Shown in pieces: positions 58,783 to 64,000 of a stretch of 64,000 nt of DNA. Position 1 is the stretch's first letter; each line of letters opens with the position of its first letter. Position numbers and translations under genes: made by a program. The notes under the pieces are model-generated. The model made no database searches, was not told the origin of the DNA, and saw only the letters and a list, made by a program, of their open reading frames with translations. This DNA comes from QZLE01 sp033852135 (GTDB lineage Bacteria; Pseudomonadota; Gammaproteobacteria; QZLD01). The stretch lies in the NCBI GenBank assembly GCA_033852135.1, contig JAWSVB010000010.1, positions 124,001 through 188,000 of the forward strand, written 5' to 3'.

Positions 58783-59613
58783 ATGTCGGCACCTTTAGAA
58801 ATTGAAACTTTTCCATCATTACCATACATAGCGCATGAGATTTTAAATATCATTAATGACTCTCTTGCTGATATTGATGATATTGCTGGAATGATTAGTA
58901 AAGAACCAAGTTTAACTGCCAGAATAGTATCAACGGCAAACTCTGCATTTTATGCAGGTCAACGCCCAATACACTCTATCGATGATGCAATTGTCAGATT
59001 AGGGTTAAACAGAGTAAAGGTTCTTACATCATCAATACTTCTTGCTGATAGCTTTGATACCAAAAAGTGCCCTGAATTTAGATTGGATGAATACTGGTAT
59101 ATTGCTGTTCAAGTATCTTTTTGTGCCAGCAAAATTGCCAAGCATCTTGGTAGCAAAGAAAGTGCTGATGCTGCATATCTTGCGGGCCTTCTACATAATA
59201 TTGGACTGTTGTTATTGGTGCATATATTTCCGGATGAGATGAGAAAGGTTTTTAACCTTAAAAATGAAAAACCAGGCAGTAACCTTTCAGAAATTGAAGT
59301 TACAGTTTTAGGCTGCGACCACCACCATTCAGGTAGGATGCTTCTATCAGAATGGCAGCTTCCAATTGAGTCGGTAACTGTTGCTGAATTTTACTCTGCG
59401 ACGGATTACATAGGTGAATACTCGGAATTAGTTCAAGTTGTTGCTTTTAGTAGGGAATGGGCGATTTCAGGTTTTGATATTTCTTGTTTTGATAATGACG
59501 GTGGTCATGCTATTCTTGACCTGATCGAACCAAAGGTTCTGCAAAAGATAAGGACAGAATGCTTAGCAGAAGAGGAGCAGGTTCGATCATTTGCCCAGTT
59601 ATTATCCAAGTAG
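58783..59613 (+). CDS. HDOD-domain signalling protein
   Basis: 276 aa protein consisting mainly of one HDOD domain (about 5-200): 'FPSLPYIAHEILNIIND', 'ISKEPSLTARIVSTANSAFY', 'IDDAIVRLGLNRVKVLTSSILL' and 'ADAAYLAGLLHNIGLLLLV'. HDOD domains resemble HD phosphohydrolases but lack catalytic metal residues and act in regulation. There is no attached GGDEF or EAL domain. It stands between phaR and the phasin gene, which could mean a role in PHA or c-di-GMP-linked control, but the function is unknown. Confidence 0.87.
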   Translation: MSAPLEIETFPSLPYIAHEILNIINDSLADIDDIAGMISKEPSLTARIVSTANSAFYAGQRPIHSIDDAIVRLGLNRVKVLTSSILLADSFDTKKCPEFRLDEYWYIAVQVSFCASKIAKHLGSKESADAAYLAGLLHNIGLLLLVHIFPDEMRKVFNLKNEKPGSNLSEIEVTVLGCDHHHSGRMLLSEWQLPIESVTVAEFYSATDYIGEYSELVQVVAFSREWAISGFDISCFDNDGGHAILDLIEPKVLQKIRTECLAEEEQVRSFAQLLSK

Positions 59614-59698
59614 GATCTCTTGGTTAATTGAGTAAATTTATTAATAGTAATTTGGTAGGTATGTATTATCTTGCGCTGATGGATAAAGTCTGGATTTA

Positions 59699-59727
59699 TT
59701 GATACTATCGTGTGTGAATTTTATAGC
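59699..59727 (+). promoter_or_regulatory. Possible promoter of the phasin gene
   Basis: TTGATA (59699-59704), 17 bases, TATAGC (59722-59727). The start region is overlapped by an inverted repeat CCTAAAAG/CTTTTAGG (59727-59734, 59749-59756), which could be an operator or a leader hairpin. Confidence 0.4.
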
Positions 59728-59792
59728 CTAAAAGGCCTTTATAACTAGCTTTTAGGAAACTGCGTGCAGATGGATGCGTTAGGAGAACGGTT

Positions 59793-60335
59793 ATGCAAAA
59801 AGATCTCTTGAAGATGATCGAAAATTTTTCAAAAATGGGCACAGCAGCATTGGATACGTGCTCAAGATTTAATGAAATTACGGCAAAGAACCGTGAAAGA
59901 TTAGTAAAACAACAATTGGAAATGATGCAGATGACCACAGGTTCTTCTGCAGACCAGTTCCAAAGTATCAATGATATCACTGAAACAGTTTGTCGCTATG
60001 GTGAAAGACTTACCAAACAGCAGTTAGACATGTTGAAACTATCGATTGAAGATAGTGCTGAGTTCTTAAAAGAAACAGGTGATGTCAGCGATCTTAAAAG
60101 CGCTCTTGATGCTCAAAAAGGTTTTGCAGAAGAGATTGGCTCACTTGTAATGAATAATGCTCAAAGTGGTATTGATCTAGCAATGGAGACGCAAAAAGAG
60201 ATAAAAGATAAGATGAAAGGTTTTACCCGTAAAGGTAAAGGCAAGCAATACAATGCTAAAGTACGTACAAAGAAATCTAGAAAGATTTCAGGTTCTTTAG
60301 CAGATAGAGCAAAACAGCCAGAAGATAAAAAATAA
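59793..60335 (+). CDS. Phasin-family PHA granule protein
   Basis: 180 aa, long amphipathic helices with the phasin pattern 'AALDTCSRFNEITAKNRERLVKQQLEMM' and 'QKGFAEEIGSLVMNNAQSGIDLAMETQKEIKDKM'-like segment, then a Lys/Arg-rich tail (about 145-180). Phasins coat polyhydroxyalkanoate granules; the basic tail could bind DNA as in PhaF/PhaP-type proteins. An excellent ribosome binding site AGGAGAACGG lies just upstream. Expected target of PhaR encoded nearby. Confidence 0.87.
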   Translation: MQKDLLKMIENFSKMGTAALDTCSRFNEITAKNRERLVKQQLEMMQMTTGSSADQFQSINDITETVCRYGERLTKQQLDMLKLSIEDSAEFLKETGDVSDLKSALDAQKGFAEEIGSLVMNNAQSGIDLAMETQKEIKDKMKGFTRKGKGKQYNAKVRTKKSRKISGSLADRAKQPEDKK

Positions 60336-60360
60336 AAATTAAGCTTTTGCTGCAAAATTT

Positions 60361-60386
60361 AATAAAGGCCCGTAAGGGCCTTTATT
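60361..60386 (+). terminator. Terminator of the phasin gene
   Basis: AATAAAGGCCC (60361-60371), GTAA, GGGCCTTTATT (60376-60386): a perfect 11-pair stem with a four-base loop. Confidence 0.85.
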
Positions 60387-60535
60387 ATTGGATATACAAA
60401 GGAAAAGATCGCTAATTTCCTGTATTTGTTAATAATCATTGTGTAAAATCTATCCCCTAATTTTATATTATGGATAACTGTTATGCATTTAACAGTGTTC
60501 TATACAAACTATCTATGCGAACTATAAGGTAAATT

Positions 60536-60958
60536 ATGAATATTACAGCAGGTAAAAAGGTATCTATTGAATACACACTTACACTTGAAGACGGCGAAGT
60601 AATTGATACAAATGTAGGGGCCGATCCTCTTGCTTTTGAATGTGGTGCTGGTCAAATTATACCTGGGCTTGAAACTGAGCTTGAAGGCTTAGCTGCTGGT
60701 GATAGTAAAGCAGTAAAAGTTGCTCCAGAAGACGCATATGGTGAGTTTATTGATGATGCTGTTGTAGATGTTGCAAAAGAGCATATCCCTGCTGAAGGCC
60801 TTGAAGTTGGTGCAAATATTCAAAGCGAAGGGCAAGATGGACAAGTATTTAATGGCGTAGTTCAAGAGATTCAAGATGAGAAAGTTATTATTGACTTTAA
60901 CCATCCGTTAGCAGGAAAAACTTTAAACTTTGATGTAAAAGTTCTTGAAGTTGAATAA
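60536..60958 (+). CDS. SlyD-like FKBP-type peptidyl-prolyl isomerase
   Basis: 140 aa cytosolic isomerase-chaperone. FKBP half ('VSIEYTLTLEDGEVIDTN', 'GAGQIIPGLETELEGL') with an inserted IF chaperone domain (about 70-120). It lacks the His-rich metal-binding tail of E. coli SlyD, so it is closer to the short FkpB/SlyD forms. Own terminator follows. Confidence 0.9.
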   Translation: MNITAGKKVSIEYTLTLEDGEVIDTNVGADPLAFECGAGQIIPGLETELEGLAAGDSKAVKVAPEDAYGEFIDDAVVDVAKEHIPAEGLEVGANIQSEGQDGQVFNGVVQEIQDEKVIIDFNHPLAGKTLNFDVKVLEVE

Positions 60959-60983
60959 TTGGTTTTATTAACCAATTTAAAAG

Positions 60984-61007
60984 CGCCGCAATTGCGGCGT
61001 TTTTTTA
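60984..61007 (+). terminator. Terminator of the SlyD-like gene
   Basis: CGCCGC-AATT-GCGGCG (60984-60999) followed by eight T's. Strong intrinsic terminator. Confidence 0.9.
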
Positions 61008-61064
61008 TAATAAAATTTAAGCTGCTGCTTTAGTTTTATTAAGTAGAGTTTAGGAGAGGTTGAA

Positions 61065-61475
61065 ATGAGAATACTAACGTTAGTTGTCATCGCTTTATTA
61101 TTTTCAGGTTGCAGTAATAAGCCTAGTGAATCTGAGATAGAACAACAGCTTTACAACGCTTTTATAGAAACAGCAGACTCGCAGCTATTTCAATTTATAA
61201 ATTTTGAAAAGATAAATGGGTTTCAGCAGGATGATGGCAAAGTATATATTGCAGAAATCAGATATGAGCTGGCATTTAAAAAAGGTATAGAAGAGCTTGA
61301 AGATGATCTAAAGAACCAATTTCAAAAAGACATAGTTGGCTCAATTGGCTCCGGTTTAAATGTAATGGCTTTAAAAATAAAATATGGTGATTTCAAATCT
61401 GGCGATTCAATCACCTACGAAGATAAAAAAACATTTATAAAAACAGAAAATGGATGGCTTTTACAAGAGAAATAG
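61065..61475 (+). CDS. Small predicted lipoprotein, function unknown
   Basis: 136 aa. Signal peptide with lipobox LFSGC at residues 12-16, so lipidation is expected at Cys16. The mature part is helical then beta, with 'QLFQFINFEKINGFQQDDGKVYIAEIRYELAF' region that resembles small periplasmic lipoproteins of unknown role, perhaps a DUF4878- or cystatin-like fold. Ribosome binding site AGGAGAGG. No family name I can give with confidence. Confidence 0.75.
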   Translation: MRILTLVVIALLFSGCSNKPSESEIEQQLYNAFIETADSQLFQFINFEKINGFQQDDGKVYIAEIRYELAFKKGIEELEDDLKNQFQKDIVGSIGSGLNVMALKIKYGDFKSGDSITYEDKKTFIKTENGWLLQEK

Positions 61476-61643
61476 TGGCGCACCTCTTTTAATTGAAGCT
61501 GTAATTTTCACAAGAAAATAAAGAGATGCAGAGTCATAAAAGTGAGATTTTATTTTATCTTTGTTAAAATGCGACCAGTTAGGATCTGGAGATATATCCA
61601 GAAATAAAAATATAACAACATAATAATTATAAGGATTATCGCT

Positions 61644-63584
61644 GTGTCTACTTCATCAGCAACAATAACTAAAATTCTAAGTTTAAAGCATATCGCTATT
61701 ATTTTGGCAGCACTATCAATCTTAGTGGCTTCAGGGTCGCTACTTCTAGGGTTTGATCTGGATGATTTTATACAGCGTGTGTATATACAGGGTTCGGAAC
61801 CTCTTAAGGAAAGAGGTTTAGAGCAAGCTAAAGGCGATACAACTTTCATAGATGCAGCTCAGCATTACTTTACTTTTTTCAACCCTAAAATTGAAAACCA
61901 TATACGCTCAATGAAAGAGTTTGGCAATGTTCCTTGGTGGTTTTGTGATAGTGCTCAGTTATCTTTCTTCCGACCACTAACTTCTGCAACCCATTGGTTA
62001 GACTTTAAGATTTTTGCAGATAAACCATGGCTAATGCATCTGCATAATTTGCTATGGGCTGCAGCATTAATATTTGTAATAACATTGGTTTATAAAAGAT
62101 TTTTTTCAACAACTGCAACGTGGCTTGCAGGGTTTGCAGGGTTTCTTTATATGATAGATTTCAGTCGTTTACGACCAGCGACTTGGATAGCAAATAGAAA
62201 CGCATTAATGGCAACGTTTTTTGGGTTTTTAGTCCTATTGATGCACGATAAGTGGCGTAAGAATGAAGGCAGTATATACGGTGTATTGGCACCAGTATTT
62301 TTAGCACTAGCGGTATTATCTGCTGAAGCTGGCATTGGAATCGTGGCTTTTATTGTTGCATATGCTCTATTTTTAGATTCAGGGAATATTTTAAGCCGGG
62401 CCAGAAGTATGGTTCCTGCATTTATTGTTGTAATTGTTTGGCGTGGTTTTTATAGCCTTCTAGGGTATGGCGCGGCACAGACAAGAATGTACATTGACCC
62501 AGTAAGGGACCCAGTGGAGTTTATCTTCGCTTTTATTGAACGTGCCCCCCAGCTTATAGCAGGACATTTTATTGGGTTTGATGATTTCACTATGAGCTTA
62601 TCACTTTCTGCAACAACGGCGGTGGTAGCAATTTGTATAGCAATTGTTATGTTCTTGATATTGCAATTTTGGCCTTTATTGCGCCATGATAAGCTAGCTA
62701 GGTTTTGGGCTGCCAGTATGTTATTTGCGGTAGTTCCGGTTTGCGCTTATGGAGTTCCACAAGGAAGGCTGCTTAGTTTTGCTGCAGTTGCAGGTTATGG
62801 TTTGGTGGCTCAGTTTATGCTGCTTAGCTTCGGGAAAGATGGCTCAAATTACAGCTCGATTAATTGTTCACGCTCACTGAGAAAAATAGTTGCAGTATTC
62901 TTTGTATTCTCCTTAGTTATTTTCCAGTTAATTCAGTGGGGAGCTGCAAATACATATGTGATTGCAGCAGCAAGCTCCGGATCAGTTCAACCTGAGAAAA
63001 AATGGCTAAATATTGGTACAGAGGCAGAGATAGAGCAAAAAACAGTGATGGTGATAAATGCACCTGATGCATTTTCATTTGTTTATCTACCTTTTGTAAG
63101 GGATTATTTTGAGATACCGTTACCTGAGAGGTTGCGAGTTTTATCCAGTAGTGTTTCCCCAATAACAATTACAAGGGTTGATGATTATAGTTTGCGTATT
63201 AGGCCAGATGCCGGATTTTTGCCCGATACAACAAAACCATTGCCAGGTACACCAAAAGATCTTCCAGCTAGGCACTTTGGTCATATAATGCATAAGGTTA
63301 GTCAGGGGTATCGTGATGAAAGAAATCCAATGAAAATTGGAGAGAAAGTTGTTTTATCAAATATGATTGTAGAGATAACTGAAATAACAGATTTGGGGTT
63401 GCCGGCAGAGGCGATATTCACATTTAATAAAAAACTTGAAGATGATTCATTTAAATGGATCTATTGGAACTGGGATAATGATACCGGAAACCCAAAAGCT
63501 GCAATAACAGATTATTTCCGTTACAAGGAGTTTAAACTTCCAGCAGCAGGCGATTCTATTAGGTTGTCAGGCCCTTTTAGCTAA
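61644..63584 (+). CDS. Multi-spanning membrane protein, GT-C glycosyltransferase-like
   Basis: 646 aa with about ten hydrophobic segments in the first 430 residues and a periplasmic C-terminal domain of about 200 residues. The first periplasmic loop, which starts 'GFDLDDFIQ' with an acidic pair, and 'FFRPLTSATHWLDFKIFADKPWLMH' with 'NLLWAAALIF' are like the PMT/TMTC-type GT-C enzymes that use lipid-linked sugars. 'ATWIANRNALMATFFGF' is also typical of that group. Donor and acceptor are unknown. GTG start with AAGGA eight bases upstream. Terminator follows. Confidence 0.75.
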   Translation: MSTSSATITKILSLKHIAIILAALSILVASGSLLLGFDLDDFIQRVYIQGSEPLKERGLEQAKGDTTFIDAAQHYFTFFNPKIENHIRSMKEFGNVPWWFCDSAQLSFFRPLTSATHWLDFKIFADKPWLMHLHNLLWAAALIFVITLVYKRFFSTTATWLAGFAGFLYMIDFSRLRPATWIANRNALMATFFGFLVLLMHDKWRKNEGSIYGVLAPVFLALAVLSAEAGIGIVAFIVAYALFLDSGNILSRARSMVPAFIVVIVWRGFYSLLGYGAAQTRMYIDPVRDPVEFIFAFIERAPQLIAGHFIGFDDFTMSLSLSATTAVVAICIAIVMFLILQFWPLLRHDKLARFWAASMLFAVVPVCAYGVPQGRLLSFAAVAGYGLVAQFMLLSFGKDGSNYSSINCSRSLRKIVAVFFVFSLVIFQLIQWGAANTYVIAAASSGSVQPEKKWLNIGTEAEIEQKTVMVINAPDAFSFVYLPFVRDYFEIPLPERLRVLSSSVSPITITRVDDYSLRIRPDAGFLPDTTKPLPGTPKDLPARHFGHIMHKVSQGYRDERNPMKIGEKVVLSNMIVEITEITDLGLPAEAIFTFNKKLEDDSFKWIYWNWDNDTGNPKAAITDYFRYKEFKLPAAGDSIRLSGPFS

Positions 63585-63608
63585 CTATATTTTTTTATGA
63601 TTAAATTT

Positions 63609-63633
63609 AAAGCCCGTACCCACGGGCTTTTTT
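63609..63633 (+). terminator. Terminator of the GT-C-like gene
   Basis: AAAGCCCGT (63609-63617), ACCC, ACGGGCTTT (63622-63630) followed by T's. Strong intrinsic terminator. Confidence 0.9.
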
Positions 63634-63761
63634 GTACATGCTATAAAAGTTTTTTAATTATTTGATGTCACCTTGTTTTAAGTGAGCGAAGATTTTTTAA
63701 TAATCATAAGCTAAAATTATTATTAGACTTAATAATAAGAAAAAGACGGATTGAATAACTT

Positions 63762-64000
63762 GTGAACTTGGTTGCTCTCAAAAAAAGGTGGTGGACTTAC
63801 ATCGTGTTGTGGGCGCTGTTTATTGCAGTAATTTTATCAGTTGGACAATATATAAGTCAGATAATAAAGGTTCAAAATTTCACCTTAGAGCAGGAAACTA
63901 AATTAAATAAAACTGTATCTGGTATTGATAGCAAAATTACATTGGTGCTAGATGCTTTGCGCTCTTTAGTGAAAGACAATATGGTGTTATCTACTGTAAA
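63762..64000 (+). CDS. Membrane sensor protein, N-terminal fragment (runs off the window)
   Basis: The frame opens at GTG 63762 (an in-frame stop lies just upstream) and is open to the last base, 79 codons. A short basic N-terminus (LKKRWW) is followed by one membrane helix (about 12-32) and the start of an extracytoplasmic domain with helical pattern ('SKITLVLDALRSLVKDN'). This is the usual beginning of a sensor histidine kinase or GGDEF protein, but the output domain is beyond the window. Confidence 0.6.
   Translation, partial: MNLVALKKRWWTYIVLWALFIAVILSVGQYISQIIKVQNFTLEQETKLNKTVSGIDSKITLVLDALRSLVKDNMVLSTV

Noticed and set aside
1..64000. tRNA, rRNA, CRISPR, prophage or insertion sequence
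   Set aside because: No cloverleaf-like clusters, rRNA motifs, regularly spaced repeats, integrases or transposases were recognised by eye; small RNAs cannot be excluded without a search.

Overview
The window is a gene-dense, AT-rich stretch of a Gram-negative chromosome, about 67 protein genes on both strands with no rRNA, tRNA, CRISPR array, integrase or transposase that I can see. Several gene orders point to a gammaproteobacterium: smc-zipA-ligA (ZipA is a gammaproteobacterial division protein), kdsA-eno-ftsB-ispD-ispF, mlaFEDCB-murA-hisGDC, and yrbG-kdsD-kdsC-lptCAB-rpoN-hpf-ptsN-rapZ. It is not an enteric type: it has HPr kinase, a PhaR/phasin pair (polyhydroxyalkanoate granules), a short HisG, an LbtU-like porin and MtaB. 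I cannot name the genus from the sequence.

Layout. 1-4.2 kb (+): end of a peptide ABC transporter (two permeases), nagZ, an MscS-type channel, an M50 membrane protease. 4.3-10.1 kb: an alpha/beta-hydrolase-like protein that lacks its catalytic serine, sixA, a GAF protein with a Cys cluster, mtaB, and a MerR-controlled metal efflux operon with a textbook 20-bp-spacer promoter. 10.3-15.7 kb (+): riboflavin operon ribD-ribE-ribBA-ribH-nusB, then a DUF1456 protein and a pseudouridine synthase. 15.7-18.7 kb (-): selU-selD (selenouridine in tRNA) and mntP. 19.1-23.6 kb: a porin, an Smr-domain protein, an alpha/beta hydrolase, darP, mgtE. 23.7-34 kb (-): a regulatory PTS (ptsN-hprK-rapZ-EIIA-HPr, all overlapping), hpf, rpoN, and the LPS genes lptB/A/C, kdsC, kdsD and a Ca/Na antiporter. 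34.1-42.5 kb (+): mlaFEDCB, murA, hisG-hisD-hisC, a VOC protein. 42.8-52 kb (+): a TetR regulator, a metallophosphoesterase, smc, zipA, ligA, a small uncharacterised protein. 52.3-57.9 kb (+): pyrG-kdsA, eno, ftsB-ispD-ispF. 57.9-64 kb: phaR (-), an HDOD protein, a phasin, an SlyD-like isomerase, a lipoprotein, a GT-C-like membrane protein and the start of a membrane sensor.

How it fits together. Much of the window builds the envelope: Kdo synthesis (kdsA, kdsC, kdsD), LPS transport (lptABC), lipid asymmetry (mla), peptidoglycan precursors and recycling (murA, nagZ), division (ftsB, zipA). Between them sits a regulatory block of sigma-54, ribosome hibernation factor, EIIA-Ntr, HPr kinase, RapZ, EIIA-Man-like protein and HPr, with no sugar permease.

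Most notable non-coding signals: a perfect-looking sigma-54 (-24/-12) promoter just upstream of rpoN itself; the MerR-type promoter at 10.13 kb; a 22-bp perfect palindrome upstream of selU; and several large inverted-repeat elements between genes (8.19-8.31, 49.31-49.35, 54.76-54.83 and 56.23 kb) that look like dispersed palindromic or MITE-like repeats.
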